Origin: Paenibacillus sp. FSL R10-2734
GTDB taxonomy: Bacteria; Bacillota; Bacilli; Paenibacillales; Paenibacillaceae
Length of the DNA: 64,000 nt
Reading direction: 5' to 3'
NCBI RefSeq assembly: GCF_037963865.1
Contig: NZ_CP150170.1
Location: forward strand, 1,426,001-1,490,000
Below are positions 25,787 to 34,448 of the stretch, piece after piece. A program made the position numbers and the translations under genes. How positions within the stretch are numbered: the first letter of the stretch is position 1; every line of letters starts with the position of its first letter. The notes beneath the pieces are model-generated. The model was not told the origin of the DNA and did not search any database. It saw only the letters and a list, made by a program, of their open reading frames with translations.

Positions 25787-27079
25787 ATGTCAGAAGACCG
25801 TAAGCTGTCATTTGAAACTTTGACTGTTCATGCAGGCCAGGAAATTGATCCAACTACTTTCGCACGTGCTGTACCGCTTTATCAGACGACGTCTTATGGT
25901 TTCCGTGATGCTGATCATGCAGCGGATCTATTTGCACTCAAGGAATTCGGTAATATTTATACTCGGCTGATGAATCCGACTACAGATGTATTTGAACAGC
26001 GTCTGGCGGCACTAGAAGGTGGAGCAGGTGCACTTGCTACAGCTTCCGGGGCAGCGGCTATTTCTTTTTCCATTCTAAATATTGCGGGCGCTGGGGATGA
26101 AATTGTATCTGCAGCTAGTCTTTACGGCGGTACTTATAATCTTTTTTCTACAACGCTACCTAAGCTTGGCATTAAGGTTCATTTTGTGGATTCAGATAAT
26201 CCAGAGAACTTCCGTGCTGCGATTACCGATAAAACCAAAGCCTTGTATGCAGAAACCATTGGTAACCCACAGGGGAATGTACTAGATATTGAAGCCGTTG
26301 CAGCGATCGCGCATGAGCACGGAATTCCTCTTATTGTGGATAATACGTTCCCAAGTCCATATTTACTGCGTCCAATTGAGCATGGAGCTGACATCGTTGT
26401 CCATTCGGCAACCAAATTCATCGGTGGTCATGGTACATCTATTGGCGGAATTATTGTGGACGGTGGTAAGTTTGATTGGAAGGCAAGCGGTAAGTTCCCA
26501 GGACTTACGGAGCCTGACCCAAGTTATCATGGCGTTGTTTACACCGAGGCAGTGGGACCGATCGCTTATATTATTAAAGCACGTGTTCAATTGCTTCGTG
26601 ATCTAGGTGCAGCTATTTCACCATTTAACTCTTGGATGCTTTTACAAGGGCTCGAAACACTCCATTTGCGTATGGAACGTCATAGCCAGAATGCGCTGAA
26701 GGTTGCGCAATATTTGGAGGCACACGCAGATGTGGAATGGGTAAGTTATTCCGGACTTCCTACGCATCCTTCTTATGAACTCGCGCAAAAGTATTTGCCT
26801 AAAGGTCAAGGAGCGATTCTTACCTTCGGTATTAAAGGTGGAAGTGCTGCGGGTCGCAAGCTGATTGAAAATGTGAAGCTGTTCTCGCATTTGGCGAATG
26901 TCGGTGATTCTAAGTCATTGATCATCCACCCAGCAAGCACAACACATGCGCAGCTGTCGGATGAAGAGCAAACCACAGCCGGAGTAACTCCGGAATTGCT
27001 TCGTTTATCGATCGGTACGGAATCTATTGATGATATTATTTATGATCTGGAGCAGGCTATCGCTGCCAGTCAACAATAG
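25787..27079 (+). CDS. metY: O-acetylhomoserine sulfhydrylase
   Basis: A 430-residue PLP enzyme of the Cys/Met metabolism family. It makes homocysteine from O-acetyl-L-homoserine and sulfide. The PLP lysine is Lys210 in HSATKFIGGHGTS, with 'VDNTFPSPYLLRPIEHGADI' (core DNTFPSPYLL) before it. The insertion 'GGKFDWKASGKFPGLTEPDP' and total length near 430 distinguish the O-acetylhomoserine sulfhydrylase group from cystathionine gamma-synthases of about 380 residues. GGGAGG precedes the ATG. It is monocistronic, with a terminator after it. Confidence 0.93.
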   Translation: MSEDRKLSFETLTVHAGQEIDPTTFARAVPLYQTTSYGFRDADHAADLFALKEFGNIYTRLMNPTTDVFEQRLAALEGGAGALATASGAAAISFSILNIAGAGDEIVSAASLYGGTYNLFSTTLPKLGIKVHFVDSDNPENFRAAITDKTKALYAETIGNPQGNVLDIEAVAAIAHEHGIPLIVDNTFPSPYLLRPIEHGADIVVHSATKFIGGHGTSIGGIIVDGGKFDWKASGKFPGLTEPDPSYHGVVYTEAVGPIAYIIKARVQLLRDLGAAISPFNSWMLLQGLETLHLRMERHSQNALKVAQYLEAHADVEWVSYSGLPTHPSYELAQKYLPKGQGAILTFGIKGGSAAGRKLIENVKLFSHLANVGDSKSLIIHPASTTHAQLSDEEQTTAGVTPELLRLSIGTESIDDIIYDLEQAIAASQQ

Positions 27080-27093
27080 GACAATGAAGTGCG

Positions 27094-27131
27094 AAAAAGG
27101 CATCTGCTGCTATGTGGCGATGCCTTTTTTT
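27094..27131 (+). terminator. Terminator after metY
   Basis: AAAAAGGCATC and GATGCCTTTTTTT arms. Confidence 0.85.
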
Positions 27132-27289
27132 GTGCTTCAATAAGGCTAAATTACTCATCTAGTTGGCAACGCTTGCATATTTCATGGGAGGTTCCCGTAT
27201 TTATAAGTGAGGTAATAAAATGTCGGTGGCACTATGTTTATTAACTTGGCGTACCGGCAGCAATCCAAAGATAAAGGGTGGGTGCGAAG

Positions 27290-28366
27290 ATGAAGGGTGA
27301 ACGTCAGCAGGATGGTTTTCGGAGTAGTGAAGAGCGCCCGTTCAAGTTCATGTATAAGGCCGGTGATCGGGCTGTCGGGATGGAAATGAGCCAAGCCGGA
27401 TCCGTAGCCTCCGCTGCCGCAGAATTTATCGTCGGAGTCGAGCAGCAGGATGTCGTAGAACCCTTGAACCGTTCTTATTTTAAGCGACCTGGGGAACAAT
27501 CGGCATTCTTAGTGCTGCGTGAAGGACGAGAAGAACGAGAAGAACGCCCTACTGCACGGGAAGGAACAAGATCCGTTCAAGCCGGTCCTTGTCTGATACG
27601 AAGTGAGGAATGGCTGTTCGAACCTGAACTGTTCTGTCTTTATGAGAGCTGGTTATCTAGTGAAGATGAGCTGCAGGCAAATCGCATTCTGCAGCGGATC
27701 TATTATCGATTGCAAGCAGCAACCGCAGCGCTACTGGAATCACCGGATGGTGAATGGGCAGCGGTCACTCTGCTGCATCCAGAGGAGCTTGCGGCGCAGC
27801 CCGCAAAGCTCGCCGCGCTTCAGGACGCGCAGCTCGAAGCGCTGTTCACTGCGGTGGCGGAGAGCCAGCGGCAAGGCGGCGATTGCCGCCTGGACCTGCT
27901 GGCCGCCTACACCGCAAGCAGAGCCGAATTCGCGGCAAAGCGCGAATTCATCGAGGTCGTGGCCGATCAGACACTCGGCCACGCTTATGCGGCGGCGTGC
28001 CGCATCGGGGCGCTGATCGCGCCCGATGTGGAGCCCTCCGCCGCCGCGGAAATCGCGCGCATCGCCGATTTCCTAGTGCTTGACGGCGCGGCGAGCGAGC
28101 TCGCGCCGGAAGGGGCCGCCGCAGAGGGCTTCGCCCTAGCGGCGGGGGAGATCCTCGCCGCCGTGCGGAGCGTGAAGCCGGCGGCGGTAGTTCTCGCCGC
28201 AGGTACTCCGGCGGCGGGAGCTTTGGCCGATCTGTATCGGATCGGCCTGAGCGGGATCTTTTGCAGCGTCGGTCAGCGGACCGAAGCGCTGCTTAGAGCA
28301 GCCTGTCTGATCTGGATCGCCAGGCAGCAGGAAACACTGGATACTGCCGCCGGTGGAAGGCAGTAA
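27290..28366 (+). CDS. Unrecognised protein with a GC-rich, Ala-rich C-terminal half
   Basis: A 358-residue protein that I do not recognise. The N-terminal third is ordinary in base composition; from about 27780 to 28240 the DNA becomes strikingly GC-rich and the protein Ala/Glu/Arg-rich. The last 90 residues alternate short hydrophobic strands and helices ('IADFLVLDG', 'AAVVLAAGTPAAGALADLYR', 'SGIFCSVGQRTEALLRAACL'), suggesting an alpha/beta fold. I chose ATG 27290, with GGGTGGG just upstream; GTG 27278 is the alternative. The GC-rich part is open in several frames, so protein-level conservation is needed to be sure of the frame. Confidence 0.65.
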   Translation: MKGERQQDGFRSSEERPFKFMYKAGDRAVGMEMSQAGSVASAAAEFIVGVEQQDVVEPLNRSYFKRPGEQSAFLVLREGREEREERPTAREGTRSVQAGPCLIRSEEWLFEPELFCLYESWLSSEDELQANRILQRIYYRLQAATAALLESPDGEWAAVTLLHPEELAAQPAKLAALQDAQLEALFTAVAESQRQGGDCRLDLLAAYTASRAEFAAKREFIEVVADQTLGHAYAAACRIGALIAPDVEPSAAAEIARIADFLVLDGAASELAPEGAAAEGFALAAGEILAAVRSVKPAAVVLAAGTPAAGALADLYRIGLSGIFCSVGQRTEALLRAACLIWIARQQETLDTAAGGRQ

Positions 28367-28373
28367 CACCACA

Positions 28374-28492
28374 ACGAAGTGGCTGTCATATAAGCCACTT
28401 CGTACTAAGGATGAGCCGACTCTAATTACTTTAAGAGTCGTAAAATGATATCAGAGCAGCGATTCTCTCATTATTTGAGGGTCACTGCTCTT
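28374..28492 (+). terminator. Three successive hairpins after the GC-rich gene
   Basis: CGAAGTGGCT/AGCCACTTCG (28374-28401), CGACTCT/AGAGTCG (28417-28440) and GAGCAGcGA/TCaCTGCTC followed by TTTGTTATT (28456-28492). The last could terminate transcription; the first two lack T-runs. Confidence 0.5.
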
Positions 28493-28597
28493 TGTTATTG
28501 AATGATCACTGCACTTGATTATTGGGAGATCTTGTTCTTCGTTTTGAGCGTTTTAACTACATGCTTCAAAAGTATAATCATCATCATCAGCCGAGCC

Positions 28598-28735
28598 TTC
28601 GGACTCAGATGACGTTATTTGCATATTTTTTGCTTTTTGAGCATAGTTTCGGACCCCAGAGACGTTATTCAATAGGAAGAGGGCTATATTTGGTGTTTTT
28701 TAGACCATTAGCTGCAATGGGGTCCGTTAGGAGTC
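28598..28735. repeat. Short direct repeat pair with GACGTTATT, family D
   Basis: TTCGGACTCAGATGACGTTA... at 28598-28619 and TTCGGACCCCAGAGACGTTA... at 28648-28669 agree at 17 of 22 positions. GGACCCC of the second unit is complemented by GGGGTCC near 28720. It looks like a decayed intergenic repeat. Confidence 0.45.
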
Positions 28736-28837
28736 CAAATGTGTGATAAAACTGCGATTAAGGTCAACTGAGTCCGATAGCGGCTGTGTATGCCAGCCAC
28801 CTGCTTCAAAGTGTATCAACGGTACTCAAACTCTACT

Positions 28838-29166
28838 TTCATACGGTGCACTCGATCTCAGACCTCAAACTCAGCACTCAAACTATGTACTCATACCGTG
28901 CACTCATTCTCAGACCTCAAATTCAGCATTCATACCGTGCACTCGATCTCAGACCTCAAACTCTGCTTTCATACCGTGCACTCATTCTCAGACCTCAAAT
29001 TCAGCACTCATACCGTGCACTCGATCTCAGACCTCAAACTCTGCTTTCATACCGTGCACTCATTCTCAGACCTCAAACTCTGCATTCATACCGTGCACTC
29101 ATTCTCAGACCTCAAACTCAGCACTCATACCGTGCACTCGATCTCAGACCTCAAACTCTGCACTTA
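28838..29166 (+). repeat. 39-bp minisatellite, about eight units
   Basis: Tandem units of 39 bases, each containing CTCAGACCTCAAA (eight occurrences) and CCGTGCACTC. Units alternate between two sub-types (CTCGATCTCAG and CTCATTCTCAG). Because 39 is a multiple of 3, all three forward frames stay open, giving false 13-residue repeat proteins. No ribosome site or start context supports coding. The stretch 29167-29401 shows nothing further. Confidence 0.9.
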
Positions 29167-29401
29167 TAGTATCCGATAGCGCCTTCAGCCACGTAGATAT
29201 TACCTACTCAACGATTTTAAGTACTTATTAAGTCTTGTCGTCCTGTGACCTGTACTTCATATATGATCGTGGCAATCGTCAGGACTATGTAGTCTGGTGA
29301 GCCACCATTCGGTTTTTGCACCCTCATCGATTTTACATAAAAAGGATAATTGAATTGGCGGCTCGAATCTATTAGCATCCTACTGAAAAGAGGCGTTGCA
29401 C

Positions 29402-30541
29402 ATGTCCGGAAATTTTAGAGTTGCCCTGAAGAAGGTCGTTGACCATTCCTACGATATTGAGATCGGAGAAAATTTATTTAACTCATTAATAGAAGATTTA
29501 AAACGAGGAATCGTAGAGAATGTGAGTAAATTCGCGATTATTACGGATTCCAAAGTTGAAGCTCTTTATGGACAAGCCTTGTTGGAACAGCTGATTCAGA
29601 ATGATTTTCAAGCCGAGCTTTTTTCTTTCCCTGCCGGAGAAAAGTCCAAAACTCGAGAAATGAAAGCACAAATTGAGGATGAATTACTAAGCCGCTCTTA
29701 TGGACGAGATTGCTGTATTATTGCAATTGGAGGCGGGGCGGTAACAGATTTGGCAGGTTTTCTGGCAGGGACATTTGGCCGGGGAGTGCCGAGTTTGAAC
29801 TATGCAACTACCTTATTAGCGGCAGCAGATGCATCTATTGGCGGAAAAACAGGCGTAAACACACCGGTTGCTACCAATCTAATCGGTGTATTTCATCAGC
29901 CCAAAAAGGTGTACATTGACTTAGCGACTTGGAGAACACTTCCGGTTCGTGAGCTCCGCAGCGGCTTGGCTGAAACAATTAAACACGCTTGCATCGCAGA
30001 TACGGAATTCTTTGAGTTTCTAGAGCGGAATATGAATAAAGTAGTCACGACGGAAGGTGAGCTTGTATTAGATCGAGAAGTTTGCGAACGGATTGCACTT
30101 TACAATTGTGAGATCAAATATGGTGTAGTAGAGAAGGACGAGCTGGAGAGTAACCTGCGTCAAATTCTTAATCTTGGGCATACTGCGGGGCGAGCACTGG
30201 AGGCTTTAAGTGGTTATGAATTATTACATGGTGAGGCCATAGCGATTGGACTTACGATTCAGGTGCAGTTAGCAGAGCGCTTGGGATATGTAACTCCTGA
30301 CCAAACTCAGCGTGTGATTACTTTGCTACAGAAGGCGGGCCTACCAACCGAAATACCAGCAAGCATTACAGACAGGATGCTAATCGACAAAATGTACACA
30401 GATAAAAAAGTACGCAAAGGGCGCATACGGTTTGTATTCCAAGATGGGATCGGCTCGATGAAACGTTTTGAGGATGGATCTTATTCAACTCCTGTCGAAG
30501 AACAACTCCTAACAGATCTTTTAGCTAAAATCCGCCAATAA
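29402..30541 (+). CDS. 3-dehydroquinate synthase family enzyme
   Basis: A 379-residue NAD- and metal-dependent cyclase of the AroB superfamily. It has the glycine-rich IAIGGGAVTDLAGFLAG, the strongly conserved ASIGGKTGVNTP, LRSGLAETIKHACIAD, and the metal-binding ILNLGHTAGRALE and LLHGEAIAIG. It probably converts DAHP to 3-dehydroquinate, the step after the DAHP synthase at 18965, but variations such as TTLLAAADAS and the missing neighbours of a shikimate operon leave room for a related sugar-phosphate cyclase of secondary metabolism. ATG 29402 has AGAGG 8 bases upstream; TTG 29396 is an alternative. Confidence 0.8.
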   Translation: MSGNFRVALKKVVDHSYDIEIGENLFNSLIEDLKRGIVENVSKFAIITDSKVEALYGQALLEQLIQNDFQAELFSFPAGEKSKTREMKAQIEDELLSRSYGRDCCIIAIGGGAVTDLAGFLAGTFGRGVPSLNYATTLLAAADASIGGKTGVNTPVATNLIGVFHQPKKVYIDLATWRTLPVRELRSGLAETIKHACIADTEFFEFLERNMNKVVTTEGELVLDREVCERIALYNCEIKYGVVEKDELESNLRQILNLGHTAGRALEALSGYELLHGEAIAIGLTIQVQLAERLGYVTPDQTQRVITLLQKAGLPTEIPASITDRMLIDKMYTDKKVRKGRIRFVFQDGIGSMKRFEDGSYSTPVEEQLLTDLLAKIRQ

Positions 30542-30594
30542 TCGGGCAGCTACACATATTCTGAAATTTATGACGGATTACCCAGTAGATAGGG

Positions 30595-30622
30595 TTTACT
30601 TTTTCTTTCATGGTGGTATGAT
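30595..30622 (+). promoter_or_regulatory. Predicted sigma-A promoter of the P-type ATPase transcript
   Basis: TTTACT (30595-30600), 16 bases, TATGAT (30617-30622). The operator pair follows directly downstream, and the coding start is almost 400 bases away. Confidence 0.6.
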
Positions 30623-30630
30623 TAAAATAT

Positions 30631-30650
30631 AAGTTGCACTAAGGAAATAT
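30631..30650 (+). promoter_or_regulatory. MntR-type operator at the P-type ATPase promoter
   Basis: AAGTTGCACTAAGGAAATAT, preceded by AAATAT, is almost the same as the mntH operator at 5794-5813 and sits at the same distance after the -10 box. Confidence 0.55.
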
Positions 30651-30666
30651 AGTTGTACTATTGCAA

Positions 30667-30681
30667 CAATGATTATCATTC
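30667..30681. promoter_or_regulatory. Fur/PerR-type box
   Basis: AATGATTATCATT (30668-30680) is a perfect 6-1-6 inverted repeat matching the core of the Fur consensus GATAATGATAATCATTATC. Confidence 0.55.
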
Positions 30682-30702
30682 TCACTACCTATAGTTATCA
30701 AT

Positions 30703-30732
30703 CATGCTGTCCCGGCTAAGCCGGGGCAGCAT
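30703..30732 (+). other. Strong GC hairpin in the ATPase leader
   Basis: CATGCTGtCCCGGC and GCCGGGGCAGCATG form a long stem with a 3-base loop. It is followed by TGTCATTTTAG, not a clear T-run, so it may be an mRNA-stabilising or attenuating structure. Confidence 0.6.
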
Positions 30733-30789
30733 GTGTCATTTTAGGGGTCTTAATAATGGCTCTCATTCTCACTTGGCAGAAGCAAAACT

Positions 30790-30987
30790 CCACAAAACAA
30801 AGCGTATGCTTTCGAAGCGAGTTTTGTTGCGAAGAGAAGTCAATGAAGAAATGCTCCACAAAACAAAGCGAATGCTCCCAAGGCAAGCTTTGTTACGAAG
30901 AGAAGTCAATGAAGAAATGCTCCACAAAACAAAGCGTAAGCTTCCGAAGCAAGCTTTGTTACGAGGAGAAGTCAACGAAGTAAACCT
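30790..30987 (+). repeat. 66-bp tandem repeat, three copies, in the ATPase leader
   Basis: Units begin CCACAAAACAAAGCG at 30790, 30856 and 30922. Each carries AAAACAAAGC...GCTTTGTT or GAGTTTTGTT arms that can fold into a hairpin. The period is a multiple of 3, so two forward frames remain open (22-residue repeats); the longer one has no ribosome site. Confidence 0.85.
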
Positions 30988-31017
30988 ACACAAAAACTTT
31001 AAAGGACGGCGATTATT

Positions 31018-32982
31018 ATGCAAGCAACATCAAAACATTTACCCCAGCAGTCATCTATCTCCGGCAGCATGAAGAAGCCAGGCGCTCCAAAGCGTCGGTT
31101 CGATCCACGTGCTATGCTGAGCAACTCCGAGATGCAGGCTGCACTTGGCAGCGGAGTACTTATGCTTTTTGCCTGGGCCGTTGGTGGTTGGTCCGAAATT
31201 CTTTCCATAACACTCTATGTTATTTCTTATGCGATTGGTGGCTGGAACAAGGCCAAGGAAGGCGTAGAAACACTCGTCAAAGAACGAGATCTCGATGTGA
31301 ACCTACTGATGATTGCAGCCGCACTCGGCGCAGCTTCCATTGGGTACTGGAATGAAGGCGCAATGCTTATTTTCATTTTTGCACTCAGTGGAGCATTAGA
31401 GAGTTATACGATGGAGCGTAGTAAAAAGGATATTTCCTCGCTGATGGCGCTCAAACCAGCTACGGCTATGCGGATTGAAAAAGGAAGCATGAATGAGGTC
31501 AATATCGACCAGCTGGTGATTGGAGATTTATTGCTTGTACGCCCAGGAGATTTGATTCCTGCAGACGGTAAGGTTTATCGGGGGGAATCGGCAGTAGATC
31601 AAGCCTCCATTACGGGAGAATCGGTTCCTGTAGAGAAATGTGCTGGCAGCGAAGTTTTTGCAGGCACCGTGAATGGAGAAGGACCCCTTTACATTGAAGT
31701 AACGAAAGCTGCTGAGAACACTCTTTTTGCCAAAATTATCAAAATGGTAGAGGAAGCAGAAACAGAGGTTCCTAACTCGCAGCGTTTTATTAAAAGACTT
31801 GAAGCTATCTATGCACGGGTAGTTGTTGCCTCGACAGTAGCACTAGTTATCCTTCCACCGTTTCTGCTGGATTGGAGCTGGAGCGCAACCTTCTATAAAG
31901 CGATGGTCTTTCTAGTGGTAGCTTCACCTTGCGCTTTGGTCTCGTCTATTATGCCAGCGATGCTGTCTGCAATCTCCAAAAGCGCGCGAAAAGGAGTTTT
32001 ATTTAAAGGTGGAGTACATCTAGAAAATATGGCACGCACAACAGTTGTTGCCTTCGATAAAACAGGGACGCTTACAGAGGGAACTCCACAGGTAACTGAT
32101 TTTATTGCAGGTGAAGGATACAGTCGCCAAGAATTGCTAGCTGTTGTTGCATCCATTGAGCATATGTCTCGTCATCCACTGGCGGAAGCAATTGTACGTA
32201 AGGCTGAGGAGGAAGGTCTGGAGCTACGGGGAGTGGAAGACAGTAAAACCATTACAGGCTGGGGGATTGAAGGTCAAATCGATGGACATCTCTGGAGAAT
32301 CGGAAAGTCTAATTTGCTCGATGAGCTGACTGCGTCTGCTATTAATCCTGAAATGGAATATTGGAAACTTAAACGTCAGCAACTGGCTGAAGAAGGGAAG
32401 ACCGTTTCCATCATTCTGGACGGTGAGCAAATTGCTGGAATGATTGCTTTGCAGGATACGGTTCGTCCACAAGCAGAAGCCGCCGTGCGGAAGCTGCAGG
32501 AGCTTGGGATTAAAGTGGCAATGCTTACCGGTGACCGTGACGCTACAGCTCAGGTTATTGCAGGTACAACCGGAGTAGATATGGTATTTGCCGATCTTTT
32601 ACCTGAAGATAAAGTGAAGCATATCAAGGCTCTACGTGAAAAGTATGGTCACGTTGTAATGGTGGGTGATGGTGTGAATGATGCACCTGCCTTGGCGACA
32701 GCAACCGTAGGTATGGGCATGGGCATGAAGGGGAGCGGCGCAGCACTCGAAATAGCCGATGTTGTGCTTATGAATGACAATATTGAAGAGATCGCTTCAA
32801 CGATATCATTGGCACGTCGTTCGCAGCGTATTGTGAAGCAAAACATGATTTTTGCTGTGAGCGTAATCGCAGTGCTTATGATCAGCAACTTTGTGCAGGG
32901 AATCGCGCTTCCTTTTGGCGTAATTGGTCATGAGGGTAGTACGATATTGGTAATCCTAAATGGGCTAAGATTATTGCGGTAA
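31018..32982 (+). CDS. P1B-4-type metal-exporting ATPase (PfeT/ZosA-like)
   Basis: A 654-residue heavy-metal P-type ATPase that pumps a divalent metal out of the cytoplasm. Catalytic elements are intact: TGES in the actuator domain, the phosphorylated Asp347 in DKTGTLTEG, the SRHPLAEA nucleotide-domain HP motif, MLTGDRDAT and GDGVNDAPAL. The membrane metal site has SPC (303-305) rather than CPC, and TM8 carries HEGST (from His638). This pair defines the P1B-4 group, whose members export Fe(II), Co or Zn; B. subtilis PfeT exports ferrous iron. There is no N-terminal CXXC metal-binding domain. The operators at 30631 and 30667 suggest control by Mn and Fe. It is followed by trxB after 156 bases. 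Confidence 0.9.
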   Translation: MQATSKHLPQQSSISGSMKKPGAPKRRFDPRAMLSNSEMQAALGSGVLMLFAWAVGGWSEILSITLYVISYAIGGWNKAKEGVETLVKERDLDVNLLMIAAALGAASIGYWNEGAMLIFIFALSGALESYTMERSKKDISSLMALKPATAMRIEKGSMNEVNIDQLVIGDLLLVRPGDLIPADGKVYRGESAVDQASITGESVPVEKCAGSEVFAGTVNGEGPLYIEVTKAAENTLFAKIIKMVEEAETEVPNSQRFIKRLEAIYARVVVASTVALVILPPFLLDWSWSATFYKAMVFLVVASPCALVSSIMPAMLSAISKSARKGVLFKGGVHLENMARTTVVAFDKTGTLTEGTPQVTDFIAGEGYSRQELLAVVASIEHMSRHPLAEAIVRKAEEEGLELRGVEDSKTITGWGIEGQIDGHLWRIGKSNLLDELTASAINPEMEYWKLKRQQLAEEGKTVSIILDGEQIAGMIALQDTVRPQAEAAVRKLQELGIKVAMLTGDRDATAQVIAGTTGVDMVFADLLPEDKVKHIKALREKYGHVVMVGDGVNDAPALATATVGMGMGMKGSGAALEIADVVLMNDNIEEIASTISLARRSQRIVKQNMIFAVSVIAVLMISNFVQGIALPFGVIGHEGSTILVILNGLRLLR

Positions 32983-33138
32983 TGTTTTTCAAAATTAAAT
33001 TGTTCACAAAATAGTTTCGGAACTTGGGAGTCTGGCATATTGACATATTTGCTTTCAGTTATCATAATTAACACTACATTATAATTATTTTAAATAAGAA
33101 GCGACGTCATTGCCGTTTAGCTCAAGGAGGACATAGAT

Positions 33139-34080
33139 ATGTATAAATCAATAATTGTTGGTACTGGACCTGCAGGATTAACCGCTGCTATCTATTTGGC
33201 TCGTGCCAATTTGAACCCACTAGTAATCGAAGGACCCCAACCCGGTGGACAATTAACCACAACTACAGAAGTGGAGAATTTCCCTGGATTTCCTGAAGGA
33301 ATCATGGGTCCAGACTTGATGGATAATATGCGTAAACAAGCTGAACGCTTTGGTGCGGAATTCCGTACGGGCTGGGTGAATAGCGTTGAACTTGGTGAGC
33401 GTCCTTTTAAGCTGAATGTTGAAGGAATGGGCGTTCTTACTACAGATACATTGATCATTTCCACAGGCGCTACAGCAAAATACCTTGGTATCCCAGGGGA
33501 GCAAGATAACGTAGGACGCGGTGTGAGCACCTGCGCTACCTGTGACGGATTTTTCTTCCGCAATAAAGAGATCGTGGTTGTTGGCGGTGGAGATTCCGCA
33601 CTTGAGGAAGCTGGTTTCTTGACTCGTTTTGCTTCCAAAGTAACTTTGGTGCACCGTCGTGGAGAACTGCGTGCTTCGAAGATCATGCAGGATCGCGTTC
33701 GCGCTAATGTTAAAGTAGACTGGAACCTGAACCGCACTCCACTGGAAGTGACCTCTAGCGACAGAGGCGTCAATGGACTAAAAGTGCTTAACAATGAGAC
33801 TGGTGAAGAAGAAATCATCGAAGCAAGCGGCGTGTTTGTTGCGATTGGCCACCACCCTAATACCTCTTTCTTAGGCGGACAGATCACAACCAATGCGGAT
33901 GGCTATATCATGACGAATCCAGGCACTTCCGAAACCAATATCCCAGGCGTATTCGCATGTGGTGATGTGCAGGATACTCGTTACAGACAAGCGATTACGG
34001 CAGCAGGTAGTGGATGTATGGCAGCTATGGATGCTGAGAAATATATCGAAAGCTTGGAGCATAGTGCAGTCATTCTATAA
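33139..34080 (+). CDS. trxB: Thioredoxin reductase
   Basis: A 313-residue cytoplasmic FAD/NADPH flavoenzyme reducing thioredoxin. It starts with the FAD-binding GTGPAGLTAAIYLARANL. The redox-active pair is Cys132-Cys135 in CATCDGFFF, the NADPH motif is VVGGGDSALEEAGFLTRF, and the C-terminal FAD motif is FACGDVQDTRYRQAITAAG. The length is usual. AAGGAGG lies 8 bases upstream. It is followed by the glutaredoxin-like gene, probably on the same transcript, forming a thiol-redox pair. Confidence 0.96.
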   Translation: MYKSIIVGTGPAGLTAAIYLARANLNPLVIEGPQPGGQLTTTTEVENFPGFPEGIMGPDLMDNMRKQAERFGAEFRTGWVNSVELGERPFKLNVEGMGVLTTDTLIISTGATAKYLGIPGEQDNVGRGVSTCATCDGFFFRNKEIVVVGGGDSALEEAGFLTRFASKVTLVHRRGELRASKIMQDRVRANVKVDWNLNRTPLEVTSSDRGVNGLKVLNNETGEEEIIEASGVFVAIGHHPNTSFLGGQITTNADGYIMTNPGTSETNIPGVFACGDVQDTRYRQAITAAGSGCMAAMDAEKYIESLEHSAVIL

Positions 34081-34149
34081 ATTGGTTTGAAAAGCCCCCA
34101 ATGCTACAATAGATATCAGAACTGTATATCTTTTATAGGAGGTCATACC

Positions 34150-34383
34150 ATGGAGAATGTAATTGTATATACCTCAACAAATTGCCCGCATTGCCGTCAG
34201 GTAAAAAGCTTTCTGAGCGAAAAAGGCGTATCCTATGAGGAACGCAACGTCGAGCAGAATGATGATTTTGCGCAGCAAGTATGGGACATGGGAGTGAGAG
34301 CTATTCCTGTAACTGTAATCGGTGAGCACAAAATTGTTGGCATGAACAAAACGCAGTTCGACAAAGCACTCACGACTGTTTAA
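34150..34383 (+). CDS. Glutaredoxin-like thiol-disulfide protein
   Basis: A 77-residue thioredoxin-fold protein with the active site NCPHCRQV (Cys12-Cys15) and the cis-proline loop AIPVTVIGEHKIVGMN. It resembles NrdH/YruB-type glutaredoxins that are reduced by thioredoxin reductase, and its position 69 bases after trxB fits that pairing. The start is the ATG at 34150 with AGGAGGT 6 bases upstream; the frame is open further up but without a ribosome site. Confidence 0.92.
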   Translation: MENVIVYTSTNCPHCRQVKSFLSEKGVSYEERNVEQNDDFAQQVWDMGVRAIPVTVIGEHKIVGMNKTQFDKALTTV

Positions 34384-34413
34384 TTAAATAAGATTTCCGC
34401 AAGGAAATTGTAA

Positions 34414-34446
34414 TGGGCCGCTTCCGAGAAGGAGGCGGTCTATTTT
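34414..34446 (+). terminator. Terminator after the glutaredoxin-like gene
   Basis: GGCCGCTTCC and GGAGGCGGTC arms followed by TATTTT, at the end of the trxB unit. Confidence 0.65.
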
Positions 34447-34448
34447 GC

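Noticed and set aside
27603..28083. Alternative forward and reverse ORFs inside the GC-rich gene
   Set aside because: GC-rich DNA suppresses stop codons in all frames; none of them has a convincing ribosome site or start context.
28743..29231. Three overlapping long ORFs (28743-29231, 28786-29169, 28790-29179) with 13-residue repeats
   Set aside because: They are the three frames of a 39-bp tandem repeat; no ribosome site, and no frame is favoured over another.
30704..31072. ORFs across the 66-bp repeat leader (122 and 75 residues)
   Set aside because: They stay open because the repeat length is a multiple of 3; no ribosome site is visible and one runs into the ATPase coding start.
33192..33893. 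Reverse-strand 233-codon ORF inside trxB
   Set aside because: Shadow frame of a well-conserved gene with normal codon use on the forward strand.
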